Assembly: GCF_003668995.1 (NCBI RefSeq)
Contig: NZ_CP033068.1
Span: forward strand, 4,092,001-4,156,000
Direction of reading: 5' to 3'
Origin: Flavobacterium sp. 140616W15
GTDB lineage: Bacteria > Bacteroidota > Bacteroidia > Flavobacteriales > Flavobacteriaceae
Length of the DNA stretch: 64,000 bases
Shown: positions 34,184-43,723 of the stretch, in pieces
How the letters are laid out: the number at the start of each line of letters is the position of its first letter
Numbering within the stretch: position 1 is the stretch's first letter
Made by a program: the position numbers and the translations under genes
The notes under the pieces: generated by a model
What the model was told of the DNA's origin: nothing
The model's input: only the letters and a program-made list of their open reading frames with translations
Database searches by the model: none

Positions 34184-35644
34184 TTGGGATTATATAAAAA
34201 TCTTTTTAAACAGACAGCTATTTACGGGCTTGCAACTGTACTGCCACGAATGCTTAGTTTTTTATTAGTACGACTATACACGGGCATTTTGCCAACTGCC
34301 GAATACGGAGAAGTTTCTATTGTGTTGTCGTGGATGGTTTTCTTTAATGTAGTTCTTTCTTACGGAATGGAAACAGCCTTTTTTAGATTTTATAATTCTG
34401 AACCAGATAAGAAAAACGTAATTGCTACTTCTACGATTTCTATTTTTTGGTCATCTATTATTTTTCTTTTTGCAGCATTAATTTTTAGAAATACACTTGC
34501 AACTCTTGCAGAAGTCGATGTACAGTTTGTTACCTATTCTGTTTGGATATTAGTTTTGGATGCATTGGTTTTAGTACCATTTTCTAAACTTCGAGCCAAT
34601 CAGCGCCCAATGGTTTATGCAGCAATAAAAATTGGAAATGTAGTAGTAAATCTTGTTCTTAATATCTTCTTTTTGATGTACTTACCTACGCTTGCAGCAG
34701 AACACCCTAACTCAGTTTGGGATAATTTATATGTTGAAAATTTCCAAATCGCTTATATTTTCATTGCAAACTTGCTTGCGAGTTTAGCTACTTTTATAGT
34801 ATTATCTCCAAATTATCTTTCGCTTGGACGAAAATTCGACCCAGTACTATGGAAAAAAATGATGAAGTATGGTTTGCCAATTTTGGTGGCAGGGCTTGCT
34901 TTCGCGGTTAATGAGCATTTCGACAAAATCTTATTGGGGTATTTATTGCCAGAAAATATTGCAAAGTCAGAGGTTGGAGCTTATTCAGCCTGTTACAAAT
35001 TGGGATTGTTCATGGTGTTATTTGCAACAGCATTTAGACTAGGAATTGAGCCATTCTTCTTTAGTCATGCCAAAAATGAAAATGCGCCTCAAACGTATGC
35101 CGTAATCACAAAGTATTTTGTGATTCTAGGATCTTTGATTTTGCTAGGGGTGATTGTTTTTGCAGATATTTTAAAATTACTTCTATTAGATAATAAAACC
35201 TATTGGGAGGCTATGAAAGTGGTTCCCTTGATTATTCTGGCCAACTTTTTCTTAGGTATTTACAATAACTTGTCAGTTTGGTACAAGTTAACTGACAAAA
35301 CAAAAATCGGTGCTTACATATCGATAGTTGGAGCAATATTGACTTTAGTGTTAAACTATCTATTGATTCCAAAATACAGTTACTACGGATCGGCAATTGC
35401 AACAATTTCAGCTTACGGAAGCATGATGCTTATTTCATATGTTTTAGGAAATAAGTATTATCCAATACCTTACGACATGAAAAAAATTGGATCCTATTTA
35501 GGGATTTCGATTGTATTCTCTGTTATTTCATTTTATGGATTCAGAGAAAATTACTTTATAGGGATTCCTTTACTCCTTCTGTTTATTTATTTCGTTTATC
35601 ATAACGAAAAAGATACGATAAAGGGAATACTTAGTAAAAAATAA
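34184..35644 (+). CDS. polysaccharide/oligosaccharide flippase (Wzx-like)
   Basis: A 486-residue inner-membrane protein with 12-14 helices, beginning (M)[19 protein letters not shown]. It belongs to the MOP superfamily of lipid-linked sugar flippases (Wzx/RfbX). The start codon is TTG; the hydrophobic pattern begins soon after and no ATG fits better. The dut gene follows after 38 bases in the same direction. In flavobacteria this gene usually sits beside dut and a sugar nucleotidyltransferase as here, pointing to surface polysaccharide export. Confidence 0.9.
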   Translation: MGLYKNLFKQTAIYGLATVLPRMLSFLLVRLYTGILPTAEYGEVSIVLSWMVFFNVVLSYGMETAFFRFYNSEPDKKNVIATSTISIFWSSIIFLFAALIFRNTLATLAEVDVQFVTYSVWILVLDALVLVPFSKLRANQRPMVYAAIKIGNVVVNLVLNIFFLMYLPTLAAEHPNSVWDNLYVENFQIAYIFIANLLASLATFIVLSPNYLSLGRKFDPVLWKKMMKYGLPILVAGLAFAVNEHFDKILLGYLLPENIAKSEVGAYSACYKLGLFMVLFATAFRLGIEPFFFSHAKNENAPQTYAVITKYFVILGSLILLGVIVFADILKLLLLDNKTYWEAMKVVPLIILANFFLGIYNNLSVWYKLTDKTKIGAYISIVGAILTLVLNYLLIPKYSYYGSAIATISAYGSMMLISYVLGNKYYPIPYDMKKIGSYLGISIVFSVISFYGFRENYFIGIPLLLLFIYFVYHNEKDTIKGILSKK

Positions 35645-35682
35645 TAATTTCAAGATTTACAATTAGATTTAAAAATATAAAA

Positions 35683-36117
35683 ATGACGATTAATATTATC
35701 AACAAATCACAACACGCTTTACCTAACTACGAAACAATAGCTTCGGCAGGGATGGATTTACGTGCTAATTTATCTGAATCAATAACATTAAACCCATTAG
35801 AAAGAACAATAGTTAAAACAGGACTTTTTATTGAATTACCTATTGGTTATGAAGCACAAGTACGACCTAGAAGCGGATTGGCAGCAAAAAAAGGGGTAAC
35901 GGTATTAAATTCTCCAGGAACTGTAGATGCTGATTATAGAGGTGAAATCGGAGTAATTTTAGTAAATTTATCCAATGAAGCTTTTGTGATTGAAAATGGA
36001 GAAAGAATTGCACAGTTAATTATTGCTAAGCATGAAAGAGCCGAATGGGTTGAAGTTAACGAACTTTCTGAAACCTCAAGAGGAGAAGGTGGTTTTGGTA
36101 GTACCGGAGTGAAGTAG
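35683..36117 (+). CDS. dut: dUTP diphosphatase
   Basis: Hydrolyses dUTP to dUMP, keeping uracil out of DNA. The 144 residues hold the five trimeric dUTPase motifs, including [29 protein letters not shown] and the C-terminal glycine-rich [10 protein letters not shown]. The length is normal. It follows the flippase gene closely and is followed by a spacer made of repeated AAATTCAAAAT words and a four-helix-bundle gene. Confidence 0.97.
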   Translation: MTINIINKSQHALPNYETIASAGMDLRANLSESITLNPLERTIVKTGLFIELPIGYEAQVRPRSGLAAKKGVTVLNSPGTVDADYRGEIGVILVNLSNEAFVIENGERIAQLIIAKHERAEWVEVNELSETSRGEGGFGSTGVK

Positions 36118-36206
36118 TTATCAGTTGCAGTTTTTAGAGTTCAAAATTCAAAATTCCAAGTTGAAAATTCAAAATTTTTTAATTTCAACTTTAAAATTTA
36201 CAAGTT

Positions 36207-36569
36207 GTGAAAAAATTTGATTTACATGAAAGGTTAATTGATTTTGCAGTTCAAATTATAAAAATAACAGATAATCTAAAAGCAACAAAGGCAGGAAATC
36301 ATCTGTCAGGTCAAATTGTACGTTCAGGAACTTCACCATCATTAAATTATAGTGAAGCTCAGAGTGCTGAATCTAGAAATGATTTTATTCATAAGATGTC
36401 TATTGTGTTAAAAGAACTTCGGGAGACACATTCTTGTTTAAAAATCATTTTAAGAGCGGAGTTATATTCAAAAGAAGAATTAGATTTAAACGTTGCAATA
36501 AAAGAAAATGATGAGCTAATTTCAATATTTGTAAAAAGTTTGGAAACATCAAGAAATAAAAATAAGTAA
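36207..36569 (+). CDS. four helix bundle protein (23S rRNA intervening-sequence family)
   Basis: A 120-residue helical protein starting at GTG with KKFDLHERLIDFAVQIIKI. It has the family features of a conserved arginine in SGQIVRSGTSPSLNYSEAQ and EAQSAESRNDFIHKMSIVLK. The family is widespread in Bacteroidota, forms pentamers and has no settled function; some members are encoded within rRNA genes. Here it is a stand-alone gene between dut and a nucleotidyltransferase, flanked by short A/T word repeats on both sides, which suggests it was inserted as a separate unit. Confidence 0.88.
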   Translation: MKKFDLHERLIDFAVQIIKITDNLKATKAGNHLSGQIVRSGTSPSLNYSEAQSAESRNDFIHKMSIVLKELRETHSCLKIILRAELYSKEELDLNVAIKENDELISIFVKSLETSRNKNK

Positions 36570-36622
36570 AATAATAATTTTGAATATTCAACTAGGAATA
36601 TTCAATTTTGAAATTATAGAAT

Positions 36623-37639
36623 ATGAAAATAATCGTTCCAATGGCGGGTCGCGGGTCTAGATTAAGACCACATACTTTAACTATTCCTAAACCATTAATT
36701 CCAGTTGCAGGGAAATCAATCGTGCATCGTTTGGTGGAGGATATTGCAAAAATACTTAAAGAACCTATTGAAGAGGTGGCATTTATATTAGGAGATGAAG
36801 CTTTTTTTGGTGAAGATGTTGTATTAAGCTTGCAAGAGTTAGCACAAAGTTTGGGCGCTAAAGCATCTATATATCGTCAGGATTTGCCATTGGGTACCGG
36901 ACATGCAATTATGTGTGCCAAAGAATCTTTATCAGGACCAGCAGTAATTGCTTATGCAGATACTTTAATTAGAGCTGATTTTGAGTTAGATCCGGATGCT
37001 GATGCAGTAATTTGGGTAAAACAAGTGGAGCAGCCAGAAGCATTTGGAGTAGTTAAGTTAAATGCTAATAATGAAATTACAGAATTGGTCGAAAAACCAA
37101 AAGAGTTTGTAAGTGATTTGGCGGTTATTGGAATATACTATTTTAAGGAAATAGAGATTCTTAAAAATGAGCTACAAACAGTTTTAGACAATAACATTCA
37201 GAATGGTGGAGAATATCAAATTAATGATGGTATTAAAGCTATGATGGCCAACGGGAAAGTTTTTAAAACCGGTAGCGTAGATGAATGGATGGATTGTGGT
37301 AATAAAGATGTTACTGTTGAAACCAACTCTAGAATGTTAGGATTTTTGCACAATGACGGTGAACATTTAGTTGATTATGATGTGAAATTGGAAAATGCTA
37401 CAATTATTCCACCATGTTATATTGGTGAAAATGTAGTCTTGAAAAATGCAACCGTAGGCCCAAATGTATCTTTAGGAAAAGGATGTCATGTTACTGATAG
37501 CACGATTAAAAATAGTTTGGTGCAAACCTATACTCAAATAAAAAATGCTGATTTAGATAACGCGATGATAGGAAACCACGTTAGTTATGACGGTAAGTTT
37601 ACAAGTATTAGCATTGGTGATTATTCGGTTTTAGAATAA
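36623..37639 (+). CDS. sugar-1-phosphate nucleotidyltransferase
   Basis: Predicted to activate a sugar phosphate with an NTP for polysaccharide synthesis. The 338 residues start with the nucleotide-binding signature VPMAGRGSRLRPHT and then PKPLIPVAGK. The metal-binding AYADTLIRADF lies in the middle, and the C-terminal quarter has left-handed beta-helix repeats (ENVVLKNATVGPNVSLG). It is close in type to RmlA/GlmU enzymes; the exact sugar is not certain. The TPR, DUF4292 and M23-like genes follow in the same direction. Confidence 0.92.
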   Translation: MKIIVPMAGRGSRLRPHTLTIPKPLIPVAGKSIVHRLVEDIAKILKEPIEEVAFILGDEAFFGEDVVLSLQELAQSLGAKASIYRQDLPLGTGHAIMCAKESLSGPAVIAYADTLIRADFELDPDADAVIWVKQVEQPEAFGVVKLNANNEITELVEKPKEFVSDLAVIGIYYFKEIEILKNELQTVLDNNIQNGGEYQINDGIKAMMANGKVFKTGSVDEWMDCGNKDVTVETNSRMLGFLHNDGEHLVDYDVKLENATIIPPCYIGENVVLKNATVGPNVSLGKGCHVTDSTIKNSLVQTYTQIKNADLDNAMIGNHVSYDGKFTSISIGDYSVLE

Positions 37640-37688
37640 GCAAGAAGTTTAAGAGGATTCGTTTTTACTTAAAACAGCAATAATAAAA

Positions 37689-39038
37689 ATGAAAAAAAGA
37701 GTTTTAATAATTGTATTCATGGCATTGGTTGGAAATCAGGCTTCGATAATGGCTCAAACAGAACCAGAAGATATTGCTATGGCTACCAATGAATTTCAGG
37801 ACTCTTTTTATGAATCGTTATTACAAAAAGGCATCGAAAATTATGATAAAGCAATTATTGCTTTACAAAAATGTGAGAAGCTTCAACCTAATGATGCAAC
37901 AGTTTATTTTGAATTAGGAAAAAACTATCTGTCTTTAAAAGATTATAGAAATGCTCAAAGTTCGTTTGAAAAAGCAACGCAGTTAAATCCAAATAATAAA
38001 TGGTTTTGGTTGGGTATTTACGATGTTTGTTATCAAACCAAGAATTATCCTTTGGCAATAGAAACCATTCAGAAAATTATTCCGTTTGATGAGGAGTATA
38101 AAGATGATTTGATTTCATTGTATATGATTACAAATCAATTTGACAAAGCACTTTCGTTAATTAATGAAATGAACGATAAGTTTGGAAAATCGAATGAAAG
38201 AGAATTATATAAGGCACAGATTTTGTCACAAGGAAAATATCAAAATGTTGAAATAGAAAATCTTGTTGATCAGATTAATAAAAATCCAAAAGAAGAGTCT
38301 AATTATATTGCTTTGATTACATTGTATGCAAAGAATAATGATGCTGACAAAGTGCTACAGATTACGCAACAATTAGAAAAAGCGGTTCCAACATCAGAGT
38401 GGGCGCAAGTAAGTTCTTTTAAAAGCTATTTAGATCAAAATCAACCGGAAAAAGCAATTCAGGCAATGAATGTCGTTTTAGCAAATTCTAAAATAGATTC
38501 TAAAATAAAACACCGAATCTTAAATGAGTTTTTGATTTTCGTAGGCAAGAATCCGCAATTTGCACCAGATTTGGATAAGGCAATTGTTTATTTTAAGGAT
38601 GATGCAAATGTAGATGTCGCAAAGGAAATAGGAAAGTTTTATCACAGTAAAAATCAATTTGATCAGGCAGTTAAATATTACGAGTTGTCAGTAAATTCAG
38701 CTTCGCAAGTAGATATCGAAACTAATTTACTTTTGCTTCAGGCTTATACCGAAACGAAACAATACGAACCAATGGCTAAACGTTCGGTGGTAATGATAGA
38801 GACATTCCCAACGCAGCCACAATTTTATTTTTATTCAGGTCTGGCTAATAATCAATTGCAACAATTTAAAAAGGCAAAAGACGTTTTAGAAATGGGACTT
38901 GATTATGTTGTAGATGATCTAACTTTAGAAGCAAATTTTAACATTCAGTTAGGAGAAGCTTATAATGGTTTAGGGGATATGAAGAAAAAAGAAGCGTATT
39001 TTGCGAAGGCAAATCAATTATTAAGACAAAAAAAGTAA
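37689..39038 (+). CDS. secreted tetratricopeptide repeat protein
   Basis: A 449-residue protein with a signal peptide (MKKRVLIIVFMALVGNQASI, then MAQ) and at least nine TPR-type helix pairs, for example ATVYFELGKNYLSLKDYRNA and FDQAVKYYELSVNSA. It would act in the periplasm or at the outer membrane as a protein-binding scaffold. It stands at the head of a three-gene unit with a DUF4292 lipoprotein (gap 6 bases) and an EnvC-like protein (gap 2 bases), which suggests an envelope or cell-wall function. No enzymatic motif is seen. Confidence 0.88.
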   Translation: MKKRVLIIVFMALVGNQASIMAQTEPEDIAMATNEFQDSFYESLLQKGIENYDKAIIALQKCEKLQPNDATVYFELGKNYLSLKDYRNAQSSFEKATQLNPNNKWFWLGIYDVCYQTKNYPLAIETIQKIIPFDEEYKDDLISLYMITNQFDKALSLINEMNDKFGKSNERELYKAQILSQGKYQNVEIENLVDQINKNPKEESNYIALITLYAKNNDADKVLQITQQLEKAVPTSEWAQVSSFKSYLDQNQPEKAIQAMNVVLANSKIDSKIKHRILNEFLIFVGKNPQFAPDLDKAIVYFKDDANVDVAKEIGKFYHSKNQFDQAVKYYELSVNSASQVDIETNLLLLQAYTETKQYEPMAKRSVVMIETFPTQPQFYFYSGLANNQLQQFKKAKDVLEMGLDYVVDDLTLEANFNIQLGEAYNGLGDMKKKEAYFAKANQLLRQKK

Positions 39039-39044
39039 ATTCTG

Positions 39045-39824
39045 ATGAAGAAATATTTAATGATCTTGTTACTCGTTTTTATCGTTTCGTGTAAATCGAA
39101 ATCAGGTGCAGTGCAAGGGAATAACAATAAAGAAGAGGTAAATCTTATTTCTGCGAATAAAATTATCGACGGACATTACAATAATAAATTACAGTTTTCG
39201 ACTTTATATATTAAAGCCAGTGCCAAATATTCAGATGATAAACAAAGTCAGAATGTTACAGCCGAGATAAAAATTAAGAAAGACGAACAGATTTTGGTAA
39301 GTATTCGTTTTCTGGGTATTACAATGGCTAAAGCTTTAATTACGCCAAATTCAGTGAGCTATTATGAAAAAATAGGAAGCTCTTATTATGAAGGAGACTT
39401 TAGTAGTTTAAGTAAATGGTTAGGAACAGATTTAGATTTTAATAAAGTTCAAAACCTTTTATTAGGTGCTGCAATCGATGACTTGAAGAAAGGTAAATAT
39501 ATTGAAACGTTGATTGATAGAGTATATCGATTAGATGAAGCGAAGGAGACAGATATCAAAAAATCATTTTTCTTTGAAGCCGATACGTTTTTGTTAGAGA
39601 AAGAACAAATTTCGCAAACGTCAAAGAATATCATGATGCAAATTGCATATGGAGATAATAAAACTTTTGATCAAGGGACGCTTCCTAGATCTATTGCTAT
39701 AGAAGCAATCCAGCCAAAAGGGAAGACAGAAATCAATTTAAATTACAATACGATTACTTTTAATGAGGAACTTTCTTTTCCTTATAGTGTTCCAAATGGA
39801 TATAAAAAAATTATAATTAAGTAA
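39045..39824 (+). CDS. DUF4292 lipoprotein
   Basis: A 259-residue lipoprotein. The signal peptide ends LLLVFIVSC, giving Cys16 as the lipid site, so it is membrane-anchored. The mature part is beta-rich and resembles the LolA/LolB-like fold of the DUF4292 family (ADTFLLEKEQISQ; LPRSIAIEAIQPKGKTEINL). Such proteins may bind lipids or lipoproteins. It lies between the TPR and EnvC-like genes with almost no spacing, so the three are probably one envelope module. The exact role is unknown. Confidence 0.85.
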   Translation: MKKYLMILLLVFIVSCKSKSGAVQGNNNKEEVNLISANKIIDGHYNNKLQFSTLYIKASAKYSDDKQSQNVTAEIKIKKDEQILVSIRFLGITMAKALITPNSVSYYEKIGSSYYEGDFSSLSKWLGTDLDFNKVQNLLLGAAIDDLKKGKYIETLIDRVYRLDEAKETDIKKSFFFEADTFLLEKEQISQTSKNIMMQIAYGDNKTFDQGTLPRSIAIEAIQPKGKTEINLNYNTITFNEELSFPYSVPNGYKKIIIK

Positions 39825-39826
39825 GT

Positions 39827-41095
39827 TTGCAAAAATATATTTTAAAGATGCCAAAATTTCTCCTAAGCCTAATTTTTATTTGCACCACTTCATTGATGTG
39901 GGCACAAGATTCGCAACAAGAAAAACTGGAACAACGTAAAGCTCAGATTCAACAAGAAATTAGAGACAACGAGAAAATGTTACAATCAGTAAAGAAGAAA
40001 GAAAAATCTGCAGTGAATGTTTTTATCGTTCAGTCTAATAAAATTAAACTTAAAGAAAAGCTAATCAATACTACCGAAAAGCAAACCAAGCTTTTGAGTA
40101 ATGATATGTATATTAATCAAACAAAAATTAATAAACTTAAGAAAGAGTTAGAGGTATTAAAAGAAGATTATGCCAAGATGATTCTTAAGTCATATAAAAG
40201 CCGTTCAGAGCAAAGTAGAGCAATGTTTTTATTGTCTTCAGAAAACTTTCTGCAAGCTTATAAGCGTGCACAGTATATGAAACAATATACAAATTTCAGA
40301 AAAAATCAAGGAGAAGAAATTAAATCAAAATCACTTCAATTAGCAGATTATAATGCAAAACTTGATGGGCAAAGACAGGTCAAGAAAAAGATTATTGCTG
40401 AAAACGAAAAAGAAAAAATAACTTTAGAGCAAGAAAAGAAAGAACAGCAAAAGCTGGTGAATTCGCTTAAAAAAGATAAGAACAAAATTATTGCTGACAC
40501 GAAAAGTAAACAGCAAGAATCGAAAAGAATCGACAGACAAATTGATCGTTTAATTCGTGAAGCTATTGCTGCGGCTAACCGTAAAGCTGCCGCCGAAAAA
40601 GAAAAAGCAACAGGAACAAAATCGGTTGCTGTAGTATCAGACACAAAAATCGCATTAACAGCTGAAGCAAAAATACTTGCGGCTGATTTTAAAGCCAATC
40701 GAGGGAAATTACCTTGGCCTGTAGAAAAAGGATTTGTATCATTGGGTTATGGAGATCAACCACATCCTATTTATAATACATTGGTAATTCATAATAGTGG
40801 TGTCGAAATCACAACTGAGTCGGGTTCTAATGCAAGAGCTGTTTTTGAAGGAGTTGTATCTAGTGTAATGGTATTATCGCCAATAAACAAAGCAGTAATG
40901 ATTCAGCATGGAGATTATTTTACAGTATACCAAAACTTAAGTTCGGTATCTGTGAGTAAAGGAGATAAAGTAAGCATTAAACAAAATATTGGTAAAATTA
41001 GAACTAGTGGGGAAACAGGAAAAACTACTATTAAGTTCCTAATACTTCAAAACACAACGTATAACAATCCGCAGAGCTGGTTGTATAATATGTAA
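39827..41095 (+). CDS. EnvC-like murein hydrolase activator (degenerate M23 domain)
   Basis: A 422-residue periplasmic protein: a signal peptide, a long coiled coil (about residues 25-245, with QIQQEIRDNEKMLQSVKKKE), then a C-terminal LytM/M23 domain beginning PWPVEKGFVSLGYG. The usual zinc ligands are replaced (the HxH site reads YQNLS, and HxGxD reads NSGVEI), so it should not cut peptidoglycan itself but activate amidases during division, like EnvC. The start is a TTG two bases after the previous gene; the ATG at residue 8 (MPKFLLSL) is an alternative. An N-acetylmuramoyl-alanine amidase is encoded 4 kb downstream. Confidence 0.87.
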   Translation: MQKYILKMPKFLLSLIFICTTSLMWAQDSQQEKLEQRKAQIQQEIRDNEKMLQSVKKKEKSAVNVFIVQSNKIKLKEKLINTTEKQTKLLSNDMYINQTKINKLKKELEVLKEDYAKMILKSYKSRSEQSRAMFLLSSENFLQAYKRAQYMKQYTNFRKNQGEEIKSKSLQLADYNAKLDGQRQVKKKIIAENEKEKITLEQEKKEQQKLVNSLKKDKNKIIADTKSKQQESKRIDRQIDRLIREAIAAANRKAAAEKEKATGTKSVAVVSDTKIALTAEAKILAADFKANRGKLPWPVEKGFVSLGYGDQPHPIYNTLVIHNSGVEITTESGSNARAVFEGVVSSVMVLSPINKAVMIQHGDYFTVYQNLSSVSVSKGDKVSIKQNIGKIRTSGETGKTTIKFLILQNTTYNNPQSWLYNM

Positions 41096-41098
41096 TAG

Positions 41099-41126
41099 AA
41101 AACGGGACTTATGTCCCGTTTTTTGT
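41099..41126 (+). terminator. rho-independent terminator after the EnvC-like gene
   Basis: AAAACGGGAC and GTCCCGTTTT pair fully around the loop TTAT and are followed by more T. It ends the TPR-DUF4292-EnvC unit. The 177 bases from here to the CBS gene hold word repeats of the ATTCGTG type and no gene. Confidence 0.9.
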
Positions 41127-41303
41127 AAAATTGTGTCAGTAACTACTTTTTGCCACGACATGAGCAAAGATACCTGACGAAGTAATTATACGAATTGATA
41201 CAAATCGTAAAGACTAATTTAGTGTGTGAAGTTAATTCCGCAAACTAATTCGTGTCAATTTGTGAAATTCGTGTTTCCTTTTTGTATTATGCTTGTATTT
41301 GAT

Positions 41304-41723
41304 TTAATCGTATTGTTCTAAAAAATATCTCACAACATCGGTTGTTGTAACGATACCTTTGAGTTCACCATTGTCAACTACAGGTAAGGCGTGAAATTCT
41401 TCTTTTACAAAAATTTCAGCTAAGTCTCTTATAATTGTATCCGATGATACTGTCATGGGTTTTGCTGTCATTACTTGAGAAATCGAAAGCATATCCAGGA
41501 TGGCTTCATCAGCTCCTTCCTGCCCTTCAAATAAAGCACCAAAAGTTAATCGGTTTACATCCGTTCGGCTTATAATACCAATGACCTCCTTACCTCGAAC
41601 GATAGGAATGTGTCTAATAGTGTTTTTTCTAAGTTTTTCGACTACTTCTCTTAATCCGTCATTTTCATTTGCAGTTACTACTGTTTTAGTCATTATATGA
41701 CTGATTGGTTCTCTCTTTTTCAT
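41304..41723 (-). CDS. CBS domain protein
   Basis: A 139-residue protein of two tandem CBS modules and little else: ISHIMTKTVVTANENDG with HIPIVRGKEVIGIISRTD, and QVMTAKPMTVSSDTIIRD with HALPVVDNGELKGIVTTTD. Such stand-alone pairs bind adenosine nucleotides and act as energy sensors or as partners of other enzymes. It is a single minus-strand gene between two plus-strand units. The partner is unknown. Start and length are typical. Confidence 0.92.
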   Translation of the reverse strand: MKKREPISHIMTKTVVTANENDGLREVVEKLRKNTIRHIPIVRGKEVIGIISRTDVNRLTFGALFEGQEGADEAILDMLSISQVMTAKPMTVSSDTIIRDLAEIFVKEEFHALPVVDNGELKGIVTTTDVVRYFLEQYD

Positions 41724-41940
41724 AATAAATTGTGTTGTTATTTCTTTATTAAAGATGTAGAATATTTCTGATAAAAAACATGATTTTTGTCACCTTTATA
41801 AAAAGAAGAAATGAGGGAATAATTATCTCAATTTTGGATTTTTATTAAAAAAGAGTACCGAAATTTGTGCTAAAGGAAATAAGAATATAAAAATGACCGT
41901 ATTGTTCATTTGAAAATGTATCGATTGAAATTTAAAATAG

Positions 41941-41948
41941 TATTTTTG
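41941..41948 (+). promoter_or_regulatory. promoter -7 box of rbfA
   Basis: TATTTTTG matches TAnnTTTG only five bases before the rbfA ATG, implying a very short leader or an almost leaderless mRNA. Confidence 0.4.
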
Positions 41949-41952
41949 CATT

Positions 41953-42345
41953 ATGGAAACAAATAGACAGAAAAAAATAGGCGGTGTCATCCAAAAGGAT
42001 TTGGTTGATATTTTGCAAGGTGAAGTGAGAAAAAATGGAATTAATAATTTGATAATTTCAGTATCCAAAGTTAGCGTAACTACAGATTTATCTGTGGCAA
42101 CAGTATATTTAAGTATTTTTCCTCAGGAGAAAGCCAAAGAAACATTGGAAGCAATTAAGTCAAATTCGACTTTGATTAAACATGATCTATCACAACGAGT
42201 ACGTTTGCAATTACGTAAAGTACCCAATTTAGTGTTTTTTATAGATGACTCATTAGACTATATTGAGAAAATAGATAATGCTTTAGCCAATAGAGATAAC
42301 CCAATAGAAAATCGTGATCTTTTAGAAAAAAGAAGAAAATCATAG
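41953..42345 (+). CDS. rbfA: 30S ribosome-binding factor A
   Basis: Assists maturation of the 16S rRNA and the 30S subunit in the cold and in fast growth. The 130-residue KH-type protein has the typical N-terminal helix (METNRQKKIGGVIQKDLVDI), the VSKVSVTTDLSVATVYLSIF strand region and RLQLRKVPNLVFFIDDS near the end. The length is normal. The next gene starts at a TTG two bases beyond its stop, so both are on one transcript. Confidence 0.95.
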   Translation: METNRQKKIGGVIQKDLVDILQGEVRKNGINNLIISVSKVSVTTDLSVATVYLSIFPQEKAKETLEAIKSNSTLIKHDLSQRVRLQLRKVPNLVFFIDDSLDYIEKIDNALANRDNPIENRDLLEKRRKS

Positions 42346-42346
42346 C

Positions 42347-43546
42347 TTGAACTTTCCCCTTTACATAGCCAAAAGGTATATTTTTAGCAAGAGTAAAAAC
42401 AATGCTATCAATATCATAAATCGTATTGCCAGCCTTGGAATAATTGTTGGTACAATGGCTTTGTTTGTGGTTTTATCCGTTTTTAGCGGATTAAAAGTAT
42501 TCAGTCTTTCTTTCACAAATGAAATAGATCCTGATTTAAAAATTGAAAGCACTTATGGAAAATCATTTATGGTTACTCCAGATCAGGATAGTCAAATTAA
42601 AAAAATCGATGGGATTGCTTCGTATACTAAAATAATCGAAGAACGGGTTTTGTTTATTTTTAATGGAAAACAACAGGTAACTTATTTAAAAGGAGTTGAT
42701 CGTAATTATCCTGTTGTAAATGATATTAGAAAAAAACTCTTTAATGGACAATGGTTAAAACCGGATACGTATCAGGTTGTTGTTGGTTATGGGATTTCGA
42801 AGAACTTTTCAATGGGAATATTAGATTTCGAGAATCCATTGCAGGTATTTGCACCAAAACCAGGAAAAGGAACTATAGAAAACCCAGAAGAAGCATTTAG
42901 TAAAACGGATGTATTGCCAGTAGGCATATATTCGATAAGCGAAGATTTGGATTCTAAATATGTTTTTGCTGATATAGGTTTGGTTCAGGAGCTATTGGAG
43001 TATAACCCCAATCAGATTTCAGGAATCGAATTTAAGTTAAAACCAAATGCAGACGAATCAAAAATTGATTCACAATTACAAATAATTTTCAATAATAAAG
43101 TTACCACAAAAAACAGAGCACAACTTAATGCGTCTTTGTATAAAATGCTTAATACCGAAAACATTGCAGTTTATTTAATATTTACACTGGTAATTATTGT
43201 AGCCCTTTTTAATTTGATTGGAGCATTAATTATGATGATTTTGGATAAAAAAAGCAACTTGAAAACGCTATTTAATCTTGGAACAGAAATTAAAGATTTA
43301 CGAAAAATATTCTTGTTACAAGGAACTTTACTTAGTGTCTTTGGAGGTTTAATAGGTCTTGTGCTGGGTGTTATTTTAGTTTTGTTACAACAGCAGTATG
43401 AGCTTATAATGATTACTTCAACACTAGCTTTTCCAGTTGTTTTTACCCTTGAAAACGTATTTATTGTTTTAGGAACTATTTTTTCACTTGGATTTATAGC
43501 TTCATTAATAGCAAGTACACGCGTTAGTGCAAAATTACTGGATTAG
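42347..43546 (+). CDS. FtsX-like ABC permease (LolC/E type)
   Basis: A 399-residue inner-membrane protein with one N-terminal helix (about residues 25-48), a large periplasmic domain (about residues 50-270) and three C-terminal helices. This is the MacB/FtsX layout used in lipoprotein release (LolC/LolE) and similar exporters. The start is TTG next to the rbfA stop, with MNFPLYIAKRYIFSKSKNN typical of LolC/E proteins. No ATPase is adjacent, which is normal for this family in Bacteroidota. It probably works in lipoprotein transport to the outer membrane. Confidence 0.88.
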   Translation: MNFPLYIAKRYIFSKSKNNAINIINRIASLGIIVGTMALFVVLSVFSGLKVFSLSFTNEIDPDLKIESTYGKSFMVTPDQDSQIKKIDGIASYTKIIEERVLFIFNGKQQVTYLKGVDRNYPVVNDIRKKLFNGQWLKPDTYQVVVGYGISKNFSMGILDFENPLQVFAPKPGKGTIENPEEAFSKTDVLPVGIYSISEDLDSKYVFADIGLVQELLEYNPNQISGIEFKLKPNADESKIDSQLQIIFNNKVTTKNRAQLNASLYKMLNTENIAVYLIFTLVIIVALFNLIGALIMMILDKKSNLKTLFNLGTEIKDLRKIFLLQGTLLSVFGGLIGLVLGVILVLLQQQYELIMITSTLAFPVVFTLENVFIVLGTIFSLGFIASLIASTRVSAKLLD

Positions 43547-43723
43547 ATTTTATTCTAAATTAAATAATAATTCTTCTTATATTTATCATCTCAAAAAAAC
43601 ACTACGCTATGATAGTTTCTGCCTAGTCCTATTTTTATTTTCGAATAATTAGGATGTCTTCAATTTTTTTAAGTCCAGCCAGCATATGGTTTTGGACAAT
43701 TTTATCATTTATCCTTAATTATC

